A DNA stretch of 64,000 bases, from positions 186,001 through 250,000 of the forward strand of contig CAKSHC010000001.1 in the NCBI GenBank assembly GCA_934456365.1, read 5' to 3'. Source of the DNA: an uncultured Eubacteriales bacterium. GTDB taxonomy: Bacteria > Bacillota > Clostridia > Oscillospirales > UMGS1783. Positions within the stretch are counted from its first letter, which is position 1; each line of letters opens with the position of its first letter. Positions 17,251-26,202 of the stretch are shown here, one piece after another. The notes under the pieces were generated by a model, which saw only the letters and a program-made list of their open reading frames with translations, searched no databases and was not told where the DNA came from. The position numbers and the translations under genes are program-made.

Positions 17251-17844
17251 GTGAGCAAACTGCAAATCAGGCGAAAAAACCGATCGGCTCGGATTCTGGA
17301 TCGCGAAACGGGGCTTACGCTATTATTTTGCGCGTTTCTTGTGGTAGGGGCTCTGTGGGGCGCGCTTCTGTTTCGTATCTGCTATGCGGACGACAGTCAG
17401 CTCTTTATCCGATATGCGCAGAGCCTGGATGTCGGCGTATCCGCCGGAGCTTTTCTTCTTCACTCGTTTGGGCGGTTTTTCTTTCTCTTTCTCGTGTTAT
17501 TTCTTCTTGGCTTTTGCTGCTACGGATCCTATTTTATTCCAGTCGTTCTGATTGGAAAGGGCATGTCTTTCGGGTACTGCGCGGCCTTTCTTTATTCCAC
17601 CTTCGGCTGGCGCGGAATTCCGTTGATCGGCCTTGGGTTTATGCCGCAGATGTTGATTTCCTCCGGGGCGCTGGGCGTGGCCGCCTATGCAGCCTGGAAA
17701 CAGTCTAAGAGCCTTGCCGGGAAAGAAGGAAGCCGGATTTCGTCCGGATATGTTTTCCTGTTTTTATGCGCCTTTGCCGCCGCTTTTTTATCCTCCTGTT
17801 TGGAGCTTTTTCTACCCCACGCCATCATTCATCTTTTTTTATAA
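17251..17844 (+). CDS. spoIIM: SpoIIM-like stage II sporulation membrane protein
   Basis: 197 residues with about five membrane segments. The run from LGFCCYGSYFIPVVLIGKGMSFGY to STFGWRGIPLI matches the conserved core of SpoIIM. With SpoIID and SpoIIP, SpoIIM forms the peptidoglycan-degrading complex that drives septal thinning and engulfment. The start is GTG 17251, the only start in frame after an upstream stop. Its ribosome site is poor. Adjacency to a xer gene matches the spoIIM-xerD neighbourhood in Bacillus. Confidence 0.82.
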   Translation: MSKLQIRRKNRSARILDRETGLTLLFCAFLVVGALWGALLFRICYADDSQLFIRYAQSLDVGVSAGAFLLHSFGRFFFLFLVLFLLGFCCYGSYFIPVVLIGKGMSFGYCAAFLYSTFGWRGIPLIGLGFMPQMLISSGALGVAAYAAWKQSKSLAGKEGSRISSGYVFLFLCAFAAAFLSSCLELFLPHAIIHLFL

Positions 17845-17853
17845 GGAACCAAA

Positions 17854-18738
17854 ATGAGCAGAAGTTTAACGGATTTTCTCAACTACATCACAACCGAAAA
17901 AAAAGCGACGTCGAATACCTTTGATTCGTACCGCCGCGATTTAAGCACATATTTTTCATTTCTCTGCTCACTGAACTGCCCGAGCCCGGAGGATGCCACG
18001 GCAAAAGAGGTTTCTCTCTATGCCGAGCACCTGCAGAAAAGCGGGAAATCCAACAGCACCATTGCCCGCAATCTTTCGTCTATCCGAAGCTATTATCAAT
18101 ATATGATCCTTCAGGGAGAAATCCGGGAAAATCCGGCCAAGGGAATCAAATATCAGGCAAACGAGCGAAAGGCGCCTGAAATTCTGACAACCGAAGAGGT
18201 TTCGCATCTTTTGGATCAGCCTCAGAATTTCAACGCCAAAGGGGTTCGGGATAAGGCCATGCTGGAACTCCTTTATGCAACGGGAATGAAGGTTTCCGAG
18301 CTGGTGGATCTGGAGATTCAGGATCTGAATCTTCCCTTAGGGCTGGTCCACTGCAAAAACTCCCATGGCGGGCGAATGATTCCCATGTATCGGACCGCCG
18401 TTAAGGCTTTGACCGAATATGTGACGCATATCCGCACATCTATGCTCCACGATTCCTCCGAACGGGCCCTTTTTGTGAATGCCAACGGCATAAAGCTGAC
18501 CCGGCAGGGGTTTTGGAAAATCATCAAAACCTATGCCCAGGAAGCCGGGATCAAAAAAGACATCACGCCGCAAAGCATCCGCCACTCCTTTGCGCTGCAT
18601 CTCCTGGAAAACGGGGCGGATATCCGGTCCATCCAGGAAATGCTTGGCCACAGCGATATTTCTTCCACGCAATTTTATGCAAAAATTGTGAAAAAGCATT
18701 ATCAAAGCGTTTACAATCAATTCCATCCGCGCGCATAG
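17854..18738 (+). CDS. XerD-like tyrosine recombinase with two altered catalytic residues
   Basis: 294 residues with the SAM-like core-binding domain (1-100) and catalytic domain (110-290) of Xer recombinases, and a nearly normal length. The first catalytic Arg is replaced by Lys146 (ATGMKVSEL, usually ATGxRVSEL). The His of the HxxR motif is replaced by Gln240 (TPQSIRH, usually PHxLRH). Lys168, Arg243, His266 and Tyr275 are kept. It starts nine bases after spoIIM, so it is probably co-transcribed. It may be a weak, regulatory or non-catalytic partner of XerC, or a divergent XerD. The canonical XerD role in dif resolution should not be assumed. Confidence 0.85.
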   Translation: MSRSLTDFLNYITTEKKATSNTFDSYRRDLSTYFSFLCSLNCPSPEDATAKEVSLYAEHLQKSGKSNSTIARNLSSIRSYYQYMILQGEIRENPAKGIKYQANERKAPEILTTEEVSHLLDQPQNFNAKGVRDKAMLELLYATGMKVSELVDLEIQDLNLPLGLVHCKNSHGGRMIPMYRTAVKALTEYVTHIRTSMLHDSSERALFVNANGIKLTRQGFWKIIKTYAQEAGIKKDITPQSIRHSFALHLLENGADIRSIQEMLGHSDISSTQFYAKIVKKHYQSVYNQFHPRA

Positions 18739-18752
18739 CGGGGAAGGGGAGG

Positions 18753-19733
18753 TCACTCCTTTTCGCGGGCGGGCGGATGCATGTGCGAAAGCGGATTGGC
18801 CTGCGATGCCGCTTCGAGCTGTTCGTTGTCCAAGTGCGTGTAGATCTGTGTGGTTCCGAGGTTTTCGTGGCCCAACACTTCCTGCAGAACCCTCACATCC
18901 ACGCCATTGCGATACATCAAGGTGGCGGCGGTATGCCGCAGCTTATGGACGGAATACTTTTCCGGATCCAGCCCGGCTTTCACGATGTATTTTTTTACAA
19001 GATTCTGCACCATCTGATGGCTAATCCTTGTGCGCCGATTGCTCAGAAAAAGGGCGTTTTTATCGATCACACCATCCACTGGGCGAACCTTTCGATACTC
19101 AGACAAGGCGGAAAGACAAGCGTCGTTCAGATAAACGGTTCGCTCTTTATTGCCTTTGCCGGTTACGCGCAGCTGATTATCCCGAATATCGCTTAAATTG
19201 ATTCCGCACAGCTCCGATAGGCGGATACCGGTGTTTAAAAAAATTGTAACAATCGCATAATCTCTTGCTTTATTCGGGCCATCCACCGCTTGAAGCAATC
19301 GAATGGATTCCTCGAGGTTCAAATAGCGCGGCAGGGCCTTTTTTTGCTTGGGCAGATCCAGTTCAGCCATCGGATTTTCGGAAAGCTGATTGGTTTTTAC
19401 CGTGAGATACTTATAAAAGCTGCGCAAAGCCGAAACCTTGCGCGCCCGGCTGGCTGCGTGGTTTTGCCGCTCATGCGCCGTAAAATGAAGAAAGTTGTAA
19501 ACATCCGGCAATCGCACCGATGCAATCAGCGAAAGATCCACCTTGCTGATATCAATCTGATCAAACGCAACAGAATCGGGACACATTTTTTTCTCCCGAA
19601 GAATATAACGGAAAAAGGTTCGCAGATCCAGATAATATTCCTGCACGGTTTTCGGTGATTTTCCCAAAACCGTTTCCTCGTAAATCACAAAGCTCCGAAA
19701 CGGTTCCTGCAGCTCTTCATACCAGTTGTTCAC
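18753..19733 (-). CDS. xerC: Tyrosine recombinase XerC type
   Basis: 326 residues. All catalytic residues are present: Arg171 (NTGIRLSEL), Lys193 (GKGNKER), His263 and Arg266 (VHKLRH), His289 (LGHENLGTTQ) and Tyr298. The length and N-terminal core-binding domain fit XerC/XerD, which resolve chromosome dimers at dif. The start is GTG 19733 with GGGGGAG eight bases upstream. It is convergent with the degenerate Xer gene, only 14 bases apart. A consensus promoter with a palindrome over it lies upstream. Confidence 0.92.
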   Translation of the reverse strand: MNNWYEELQEPFRSFVIYEETVLGKSPKTVQEYYLDLRTFFRYILREKKMCPDSVAFDQIDISKVDLSLIASVRLPDVYNFLHFTAHERQNHAASRARKVSALRSFYKYLTVKTNQLSENPMAELDLPKQKKALPRYLNLEESIRLLQAVDGPNKARDYAIVTIFLNTGIRLSELCGINLSDIRDNQLRVTGKGNKERTVYLNDACLSALSEYRKVRPVDGVIDKNALFLSNRRTRISHQMVQNLVKKYIVKAGLDPEKYSVHKLRHTAATLMYRNGVDVRVLQEVLGHENLGTTQIYTHLDNEQLEAASQANPLSHMHPPAREKE

Positions 19734-19748
19734 GATGAAACTCCCCCA

Positions 19749-19778
19749 AATTAAACAAAACTTTCATTTTGTTTAATT
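19749..19778. promoter_or_regulatory. Perfect palindrome over the xerC promoter start, candidate operator
   Basis: Arms AATTAAACAAAA (19749-19760) and TTTTGTTTAATT (19767-19778) are perfect 12-base inverted repeats with a six-base centre. The right arm overlaps the -10 box of the xerC promoter, and the palindrome covers the predicted transcription start. This geometry suits a repressor operator better than an RNA hairpin. Confidence 0.6.
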
Positions 19779-19804
19779 ATATCAGAAATTCTACCTGCTG
19801 TCAA
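19776..19804 (-). promoter_or_regulatory. Consensus sigma-A promoter for xerC
   Basis: On the minus strand: perfect TTGACA (19804-19799), a 17-base spacer and perfect TATAAT (19781-19776). Confidence 0.9.
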
Positions 19805-19852
19805 GAGCGCCTTTTCGGCGCTTTCCCACTGCACAAAGGAGGAACTTTATAC

Positions 19853-20767
19853 ATGTGGAATGAAATTCTTGTTCAGGTGAAACCGGAAGATTGCGACCGG
19901 GCCTGCGACTCGCTCACGCGAATCAACAGCGACGGGATGTATGTTGAGGATTTTTCGGATTTAATGGAAAATGCGGCTGTGGTGCAGACAAAGCTTGTGG
20001 ACGAAGATTTGCTTGCGCGGGTCGGATCCGATTCCATCATCCATTTATACATTGCTCCATCCGTTTCTTTTGCCGAGGAAACCCAGATGGCCGAAGCTCT
20101 TTTGCAGATGAATCACATTCCCCATAAACTCTCCACACAGGAAATCCCGGAGAAAAACTGGAATGAAGAATGGATGAAATACTATAAGCCGGTCCCCATC
20201 AGCGACACGCTGACGATCGTGCCTTGCTGGATGGAATACCAGCCCCGTGCAAAGGAACAAGTGGTTCTGCTGGATCCCGGCGTTGCCTTTGGGACCGGAA
20301 CACATGAAACAACAAAGCTTTGCCTCACTCTTTTGGAAAAACTGGTTTGCCCGGGTGACCGCATTCTGGATGTCGGTACCGGCAGCGGAATTCTGGCGGT
20401 CACTTCCCTGCTCCTTGGCGCCGGCTACGCCGACGCGATCGACATTGATCCGCTGGCTGTCGACGCAGCCAAGAAAAACGCCGCGCTCAATGGCGTGCAG
20501 GATCGTCTGCGCGCAGAAGAAGGCGATCTTCTGCAAAGAGCGTCGGGGCAATATCAGCTGATATGCGCAAACATCGTGGCCGACGTGATTATCGGTCTGC
20601 TGGCGCAAATCAAACCCTTTTTAACGCCCGGCGGATCCATCATCCTTTCCGGAATTCTCGCTTCCCGCACAGCCGACGTGCTCTCTGCGGTGGCTCAAAA
20701 CGGATTTCTCTGTAAAGGACAATATCAGGACAAAGAATGGACGGCTCTTTTGGTTCAGGCACAATGA
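19853..20767 (+). CDS. prmA: Ribosomal protein L11 methyltransferase
   Basis: 304 residues: an N-terminal L11-recognition domain, then a SAM methyltransferase with LDVGTGSGILAV as motif I, preceded by DPGVAFGTGTHETTKLCL, the PrmA signature. It trimethylates ribosomal protein L11. The upstream in-frame ORF extension is rejected because AAAGGAGG lies ten bases before ATG 19853. It ends at a strong bidirectional terminator. Confidence 0.96.
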   Translation: MWNEILVQVKPEDCDRACDSLTRINSDGMYVEDFSDLMENAAVVQTKLVDEDLLARVGSDSIIHLYIAPSVSFAEETQMAEALLQMNHIPHKLSTQEIPEKNWNEEWMKYYKPVPISDTLTIVPCWMEYQPRAKEQVVLLDPGVAFGTGTHETTKLCLTLLEKLVCPGDRILDVGTGSGILAVTSLLLGAGYADAIDIDPLAVDAAKKNAALNGVQDRLRAEEGDLLQRASGQYQLICANIVADVIIGLLAQIKPFLTPGGSIILSGILASRTADVLSAVAQNGFLCKGQYQDKEWTALLVQAQ

Positions 20768-20769
20768 GA

Positions 20770-20805
20770 AAAAGGACGGCAGTTTTTCAAAACTGCCGTC
20801 CTTTT
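20770..20805. terminator. Bidirectional terminator between prmA and the M18 aminopeptidase
   Basis: Arms AAAAGGACGGCAGTTTT and AAAACTGCCGTCCTTTT are perfect, with a two-base centre, and flank both convergent stops. Confidence 0.92.
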
Positions 20806-20812
20806 CTTTTCT

Positions 20813-22216
20813 TCAGGCTTCTCTCAGGAAGCATTCAAATGCGCGATGCGCCATGTAGACGTCGACCTTTCCAACCACCTCGAAAGGCGCATGCATGGAG
20901 AGCACACCCACGCCCAGATCCAGCACATCCACATCCATCTGAGCGATGAACTTAGCAACAGTTCCGCCGCCGCCGCCGTCCACCTTGCCCAGTTCGCCGG
21001 TTTGCCAAACGACCTCGTTGCGGGAAAGGATGCTGCGGATCTCCGCACAGAATTCCGCATTGGCGTCGCTGGTATCGTATTTGCCGCCGGAGCCGTTGTA
21101 TTTCTGGATAATGGCACCGTAGTTGAGCAGCGTGCTGTTGCGTTTATCATAGGCATCCGGATAGGTCGGATCAAAGGCTGCGTTCACATCCGCCGACAGG
21201 CACTTGGAATGATGCAGGCAAACCATGGGGTTCTCCCCTGCCGCCTGGCACAGAGAGGTGATAAAATTACGCAGATAATCCGCTTTCAGGCCGGTATTGC
21301 CCGTTGAGCCGATTTCTTCCCGGTCGGTCAGAACGCCGATCACCGTTTTTTCGCTGTTGGCAGCCAAAACGCTCGTAACGGTCGGATACGCGCATACCTT
21401 ATCGTCGTGGCCATAGGCGCCGATCATGGAGCGATCAAAGCCCACATCCTGCGCGCGATAGGCCGGAACGGCGCACAGATCGGCCGAAATGAAGTCTTCT
21501 TCCGTCACGCCATATTTATCAAACAGAATGCTGAGGATATTCAGCTTCACCTTTTCGGAAACCTTATCATCCCGGAAGGGACGGCTCCCCACCAGCACAT
21601 TCAGCGCCTCCCCTGCAATGGCCTCGGAAAGGGGCTTCTGCACCTGTGCTTTGGCCAGGTGAGGCAGAAGATCGGTCACCACAAAGGTTGGATCGTTCCG
21701 GTCTTCACCGATGTTCACCTTGACGGTGGATCCGTCCTTTTTCGCGATCACACCGCGCAGAGCAAGAGGGATGGTGGTCCACTGATACTTTTTGATGCCG
21801 CCGTAGTAATGCGTCTTCATCATGCACAGTTCGCTTTCCTCATAGAAAGGCTCCGGCTTGAAGTCGAGACGCGGGCTGTCGATATGGGCGGCAGCGATGT
21901 TTACGCCCGCCTCCAGCGGCTTTTTGCCGATCACCGCAAAAACAATCGAACGGCCGCGATTGTTGTAGTAGATCCGATCGCCGGCAGCATATTTCTTACC
22001 GAATTCAAAAGGAGCGAAATGCTCCTTTTCCAGCCAGGCTACCGTGTAGTCCACGCATTCCCGCTCGGTCTTTCCATTGTCGAGGAATTTTTTGTAGTCT
22101 TCACAATAGTCGTAAGCCGTTTTGATTTCCTCGTCGCTCAGGCGATCAAAGGCATTTTTCGGCTCGCTGAAGAGCTTTTCCCGCAGCTGTTCGCCGCGCG
22201 TTTTTTCTTCACTCAT
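20813..22216 (-). CDS. M18 family aminopeptidase
   Basis: 467 residues, typical of M18 metallopeptidases (aspartyl aminopeptidase/aminopeptidase I family), which carry two zinc ions. Ligand motifs are visible: AAHIDSPRLD, the catalytic TDREEIGSTGNTG, and the C-terminal GVGVLSMHAPFEV with the last His. It removes N-terminal residues from cytosolic peptides. Preference for acidic residues is family knowledge and is not shown here. The start overlaps the stop of the upstream lytic transglycosylase by four bases. Confidence 0.93.
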   Translation of the reverse strand: MSEEKTRGEQLREKLFSEPKNAFDRLSDEEIKTAYDYCEDYKKFLDNGKTERECVDYTVAWLEKEHFAPFEFGKKYAAGDRIYYNNRGRSIVFAVIGKKPLEAGVNIAAAHIDSPRLDFKPEPFYEESELCMMKTHYYGGIKKYQWTTIPLALRGVIAKKDGSTVKVNIGEDRNDPTFVVTDLLPHLAKAQVQKPLSEAIAGEALNVLVGSRPFRDDKVSEKVKLNILSILFDKYGVTEEDFISADLCAVPAYRAQDVGFDRSMIGAYGHDDKVCAYPTVTSVLAANSEKTVIGVLTDREEIGSTGNTGLKADYLRNFITSLCQAAGENPMVCLHHSKCLSADVNAAFDPTYPDAYDKRNSTLLNYGAIIQKYNGSGGKYDTSDANAEFCAEIRSILSRNEVVWQTGELGKVDGGGGGTVAKFIAQMDVDVLDLGVGVLSMHAPFEVVGKVDVYMAHRAFECFLREA

Positions 22217-22776
22217 GACAAATCCTCCCGGTAAAATAAAATTTTATAAATCGTTTGTGTTTGCAGCACATTCTGCACGTATTTTTCCGTTTCCGGATAA
22301 GGAATGGCCGACAGATGCTTTCCATCCCGGCTGTAAAGCTCATCCGCCAGCCAGGAGAGCACTCTCCCCCGCCCGGCGTTATAAGCCGCCAGCGCCGTTT
22401 GTTCATCCGGAAATTCCTCCAAAAGGAGGGACAGAAACAGGCAGCCATAGCGGATGTTGGTTTCCGGATCCAGGAGAGCCTGCTCTGCATTATCGATCGT
22501 TTCATTGTTTTTCCATGCGAGCCAGTCGAGCGTGTCCTTTGTGATCTGCATCAGGCCGATCGCCTGCGCCTGCGAGGTGGCGGAGGGATCGAAGCGGCTT
22601 TCGGTGTGGATCACGCTGTATACCAGGCTGCGGGGAACCCCATATTCCTGCGCATACCGATCGACGAATTCCCGGTAGCTCATCGGGTAAAGCTTTCTCC
22701 CAAAGGCAAAAGCGCCGATCAACAGCGCGAGAATCAGGATAAAAATGACAAAGAAAGAAAAAATCTTTTTTCTCAT
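22213..22776 (-). CDS. Soluble lytic transglycosylase-like protein (SLT domain)
   Basis: 187 residues: an N-terminal membrane anchor or signal (residues 5-25), then an SLT/GEWL domain. The motifs ESRFDPSATSQAQAIGLMQI (catalytic Glu in the first part) and AAYNAGRGRVLSWL are clear. It cleaves peptidoglycan glycan strands to anhydromuramyl products outside the membrane. It sits between coaE and the aminopeptidase in a compact minus-strand run. Confidence 0.92.
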   Translation of the reverse strand: MRKKIFSFFVIFILILALLIGAFAFGRKLYPMSYREFVDRYAQEYGVPRSLVYSVIHTESRFDPSATSQAQAIGLMQITKDTLDWLAWKNNETIDNAEQALLDPETNIRYGCLFLSLLLEEFPDEQTALAAYNAGRGRVLSWLADELYSRDGKHLSAIPYPETEKYVQNVLQTQTIYKILFYREDLS

Positions 22777-22780
22777 TTTT

Positions 22781-23371
22781 CTAATTCAGAAGCTGGCCAA
22801 GAAGCCGCAGCGCGCGCCTTGTGAAACAACCAAGGGAACCGACATTACAAAGAACATAATCCGCATGCGCCCGATAAAAAGAATCCGGCTTCTGCGCGCG
22901 AAGCCGCAAAAGAGCGCCGGATAAAGAGAGGCTATCGCGGCGGCAAATACGGAAAAGCCGCAAAAGAAAAGGCGACGATACCGCCACAACAACATCACAG
23001 ACCTCAGCGAACCCGCTTTCCACCAAAGCCGCTCCATCCACCAGAATGCCGGCGCAATCGGCATGCTCCGTCATTTGACGGCGAACCTCTTCCAGGATCG
23101 TCGGATGTGTGATCCGATTCAGCTTTTCCGTGTTTTCCGGCGAAGAAAAGGCCTTCTGAGCAAGCATCTTCCGATTCAGGCGGCCGTTTTTTTCATCCAA
23201 AATATCCTCGCCAAAAGCCAAAACCAGCTTTTCCAGGCAAGGAAGCCCGGGCTCTACGATTTGACGGGCGACGCGATCGCAATCGATAGGATAAAGGCCA
23301 TGCGCGGAAAAGATTTGCGAAACCGTGCTTTTTCCGCTTCCGGATCCGCCGATCACTCCGATGACCTTCAT
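22781..23371 (-). CDS. coaE: Dephospho-CoA kinase
   Basis: 196 residues. The P-loop is GGSGSGKSTVSQ at the N terminus, and ITHPTILEEVRRQ and RADYV-type (here HADYVLCNVGS) segments are recognisable. It catalyses the last step of CoA synthesis. The C-terminal third is more Arg/Leu-rich than usual, but the lid helix and the QK...ADY region can still be aligned. It lies 12 bases after sua5. Confidence 0.9.
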   Translation of the reverse strand: MKVIGVIGGSGSGKSTVSQIFSAHGLYPIDCDRVARQIVEPGLPCLEKLVLAFGEDILDEKNGRLNRKMLAQKAFSSPENTEKLNRITHPTILEEVRRQMTEHADCAGILVDGAALVESGFAEVCDVVVAVSSPFLLRLFRICRRDSLSLSGALLRLRAQKPDSFYRAHADYVLCNVGSLGCFTRRALRLLGQLLN

Positions 23372-23383
23372 ACCCGCCCTCCT

Positions 23384-24412
23384 TTACACCGTAATAATAT
23401 GGAACCCTGACGCCTTCATCAGGCGGTTGTAAACTCCCAAAAACGCGCCGTCTTCCCGGCACATTCTGGCATAGATCACCGAAACCTTCATCTCATCAAA
23501 AGCGCGCAGGGCAGCAAAAAGATTTTGGGAAAGCGACAAAGCATTGTCCCCATCGCCCAGAGCGATCACCTTCCCGGTCGGGAAAAAGGCCTCTTCTCCG
23601 GCAAAACAAAGAACGCCCATATCCGACCGAGCATGCTTATTGACATAGGAAACAAATCGGGAAATCGTTCCGTCCAACACCAGAAGAGGACATTTCGGGG
23701 CATAATGACGGTATTTCATTCCCGGTGACTGGACCTTACTGCTGTCCGGAAGCTGCTGCCGAATGGCCGGTGAAAGAGCAATCTCACCGATCACCGCCTC
23801 GATTTCCTCCCGCCCCACGATACCGGGCCGGAATAGGATCGGCTGATCCTCAGTCACCGAAAGAACCGTACTCTCCACGCCGACCGAGCAGGGCCCTCCA
23901 TCCAGGATCAGCGGAATTCTCGTGTTCATATCCTGATAAACGTGCTGCGCGGTCGTCGGACTGGGGCGGCCGGATAAATTGGCGCTTGGCGCGGCGATGG
24001 GAAGGCCGCTTTCCTGGATCAAAGCCTGCGCCACCGGGTCGACCGGGCAGCGCAGCCCAACGGTATCCAGCCCGCAGGTCACAACGGGAGAAATGTTCTC
24101 CCTTGCCTTCACGATGATGGTAAGCGGGCCGGGCCAGAATTTCTCCGCCAATAAACGCGCCTTAGGGGACACCTCTCGCCCATAGCGATCGAACGCTTCC
24201 GCGTCTTTCACGTGAACGATCAGAGGATTATCCTGCGGGCGTCCTTTGGCCTTGAAAATTTTCGTTACAGCATCTCCATCCAGGGCGTTTGCGCCAAGGC
24301 CGTAAACGGTTTCCGTGGGAAATGCGACCACCTCGCCGGCCTGAATCAGGCGAGCGGCTTCGGAAAGATTGTTGTCGGTCGGGGTTAAGATTTTGGTTTC
24401 GTAGCTGGGCAT
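23384..24412 (-). CDS. ywlC: L-threonylcarbamoyladenylate synthase, Sua5/YwlC type
   Basis: 342 residues: an N-terminal YrdC domain with [31 protein letters not shown] and [16 protein letters not shown], plus the extra C-terminal Sua5 domain (from about residue 235, after [15 protein letters not shown]). It makes threonylcarbamoyl-AMP from Thr, bicarbonate and ATP for the tRNA t6A modification that TsaD (33323-34339) completes. It overlaps prfA by 28 bases. Confidence 0.95.
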   Translation of the reverse strand: MPSYETKILTPTDNNLSEAARLIQAGEVVAFPTETVYGLGANALDGDAVTKIFKAKGRPQDNPLIVHVKDAEAFDRYGREVSPKARLLAEKFWPGPLTIIVKARENISPVVTCGLDTVGLRCPVDPVAQALIQESGLPIAAPSANLSGRPSPTTAQHVYQDMNTRIPLILDGGPCSVGVESTVLSVTEDQPILFRPGIVGREEIEAVIGEIALSPAIRQQLPDSSKVQSPGMKYRHYAPKCPLLVLDGTISRFVSYVNKHARSDMGVLCFAGEEAFFPTGKVIALGDGDNALSLSQNLFAALRAFDEMKVSVIYARMCREDGAFLGVYNRLMKASGFHIITV

Positions 24413-25476
24413 GTTTCTTTCGCTTTCAGTTTTTCTGCTTGGTCATTTGCGATCAGGGCATTGAGCATTTCATCCATCTCACCATTCAAAAAGGCCTCCA
24501 GCTTATAGAGCGTCAGGCCGATTCGGTGGTCGGTTACCCGTCCCTGCGGAAAATTATAGGTGCGGATTCGTTCGCTGCGATCTCCGGTGCCAACCTGACC
24601 CTTTCGATCGGCAGAAATTTTATCCGTTTGCTCCTTCTTTTTGATTTCATACAGCCGGGAGCGCAAAACACGCAGCGCCTTATCCCGGTTTTGGAGCTGG
24701 CTGCGTTCATCCTGGCATTCCACTACCATTCCGGTCGGAAGATGAGTCACGCGAATGGCGGACGAGGTTTTGTTCACCTTTTGCCCGCCTGCGCCGGAAG
24801 AGCGAAACGCGTCGATCTGCAGATCGGCCGGATCCAAATCAATCTCAATATCCTCCGCTTCGGGCAAAACGGCGACCGTTACGGCGGAGGTATGAATCCG
24901 CCCGGAAGACTCCGTTTCCGGTACCCGCTGCACACGATGAGCGCCGCTTTCAAATTTCAGCCGCGAATAAACGCCAACGCCTTCCACCAAAAAGGAAATC
25001 TCTTTGAATCCGCCGATTTCATTCTCGTTATGGGAAAGAACCTCAACCTGAAATCCGTGCGTTTCCGCATACATGGAATACATCCGGAAAAGCTGCGCCG
25101 CAAAAAGCGCCGCCTCTTCCCCGCCCACGCCGGCGCGTATCTCCATGATCACACTCTTATCATCGTCTGAATCGTGCGGCAGAAGAAGAATTTTCAGCTC
25201 CGACTCCAGTCTGGCCATATCAGCCCGTGCCAAGGCCGACTCTTCCTGCGCGAGCGCGCGAAGCTCCGGCTCTTTTGCATTCAAAAGCTCCTGAGCGCCC
25301 TGATAAGCCATTTCCGCCTTTTCATATTCGCGGAATTTCAGCACAAGCGGCTCAACCGTTTTCCGCTCTTTCAATAAACGGCGGTATGCCGCCTGATCGG
25401 CGGCCGCCCCGGGAAGAGCGAGCTCTCGATCAATCTCCAGAAGCTTACTTTCCATGCTTCTCAGTTTTTCAATCAT
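24385..25476 (-). CDS. prfA: Peptide chain release factor 1
   Basis: 363 residues. The catalytic GGQ lies in [13 protein letters not shown]. The codon-recognition tripeptide position reads PET in [14 protein letters not shown] (PxT class, UAA/UAG). It terminates translation at ribosomes. It is the second gene of the DUF951-prfA-sua5 run and overlaps both neighbours. Confidence 0.97.
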   Translation of the reverse strand: MIEKLRSMESKLLEIDRELALPGAAADQAAYRRLLKERKTVEPLVLKFREYEKAEMAYQGAQELLNAKEPELRALAQEESALARADMARLESELKILLLPHDSDDDKSVIMEIRAGVGGEEAALFAAQLFRMYSMYAETHGFQVEVLSHNENEIGGFKEISFLVEGVGVYSRLKFESGAHRVQRVPETESSGRIHTSAVTVAVLPEAEDIEIDLDPADLQIDAFRSSGAGGQKVNKTSSAIRVTHLPTGMVVECQDERSQLQNRDKALRVLRSRLYEIKKKEQTDKISADRKGQVGTGDRSERIRTYNFPQGRVTDHRIGLTLYKLEAFLNGEMDEMLNALIANDQAEKLKAKETCPATKPKS

Positions 25477-25660
25477 CGGCTAAACTGCGCTCCACTTTTC
25501 GAATGCACTTTTGGATTTTCAGCCGCGGGGTCATAATCTCATGGCCGCAGCCGCAGCACTTCAGGCGATAATCCAGCCCTACGCGCAAAACGGAAAAACG
25601 GGAGGATCCGCACGGATGCGATTTCTTCAAAACGACCACATCGCCAACCCGAACATCCAT
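25469..25660 (-). CDS. DUF951 small zinc-ribbon-like protein
   Basis: 63 residues beginning [18 protein letters not shown], with Cys at HPCG and a CCGCGHEIM segment that suggest a metal site. This is the DUF951 family found in Firmicutes, without known function. ATG 25660 is chosen over 25675 because GGAGGTGGGGG immediately precedes it. It is followed directly by prfA. Confidence 0.88.
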   Translation of the reverse strand: MDVRVGDVVVLKKSHPCGSSRFSVLRVGLDYRLKCCGCGHEIMTPRLKIQKCIRKVERSLADD

Positions 25661-25683
25661 CTCCCCCACCTCCATTCTTATTT

Positions 25684-25712
25684 ATCATACACCAAAATCC
25701 CGTTTCTGTAAA
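25684..25712 (-). promoter_or_regulatory. Sigma-A promoter for the DUF951-prfA-sua5 run
   Basis: On the minus strand: TTTACA (25712-25707), a 17-base spacer and TATGAT (25689-25684). Confidence 0.75.
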
Positions 25713-25741
25713 GAGAACGATAGGGCATTTGCCGGAAAACC

Positions 25742-25770
25742 TTGAACTTTTCCCCTCCATCGCTTATAAT
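25742..25770 (+). promoter_or_regulatory. Promoter for ruvX placing the start site at the initiation codon
   Basis: TTGAAC (25742-25747), a 17-base spacer and perfect TATAAT (25765-25770). The ruvX ATG begins seven bases after the -10 box, where transcription should start, so the transcript would be leaderless. Confidence 0.7.
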
Positions 25771-25776
25771 AGAGCC

Positions 25777-26202
25777 ATGATTATCTGTGGAATTGATTTT
25801 GGCGACGCCCGAACCGGGATCGCCCGCGTAAACACCGCTTTGCCCATCGTAACTCCCCTCCCCACCATCCGCGATCGTTCGCTGGATGGCACAGCACAAA
25901 AGGCCGCCCGCATCTTAAAAGAACAGGCGGCTCAGCTTGTTGTGGTCGGACTCCCCCGCAATATGAACGGATCCGAGGGCTTCCGCGCCGAGAAGGTGCG
26001 GCTTTTTGGTGAAAAGCTAAAAAGCTTAACAGGGATTCCGGTCGAATATTATGACGAGCGGCTGACCAGCACCTACGCCCACCATATTATGGATCAAACG
26101 GAAACCTTCGGAAAAAAGAGAAAAAACCAGGTGGACGCCATTGCCGCTACTCTGATTTTGCAGTCTTATGTGGACGCAAAAAAGCAGAAAGAAGATCTTT
26201 GA
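25777..26202 (+). CDS. ruvX: Putative pre-16S rRNA nuclease / Holliday junction resolvase YqgF (RuvX)
   Basis: 141 residues with the RNase H-like YqgF fold: IICGIDFGDARTGIA, VVVGLPRNMNGSEG, YYDERLTS and KNQVDAIAATLILQSY, which carry the acidic active-site residues. The family matures the 16S rRNA 5' end and/or acts on Holliday junctions. ATG 25777 matches the start of homologues. No ribosome site precedes it and the promoter -10 ends six bases upstream. The 3' end overlaps the convergent permease gene by 56 bases. Confidence 0.93.
   Translation: MIICGIDFGDARTGIARVNTALPIVTPLPTIRDRSLDGTAQKAARILKEQAAQLVVVGLPRNMNGSEGFRAEKVRLFGEKLKSLTGIPVEYYDERLTSTYAHHIMDQTETFGKKRKNQVDAIAATLILQSYVDAKKQKEDL

Noticed and set aside
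22781..23371. coaE considered as a degraded pseudogene because of its Arg/Leu-rich end
   Set aside because: The P-loop and the ADY...N-GS region remain, the frame is full length and spacing to neighbours is normal.
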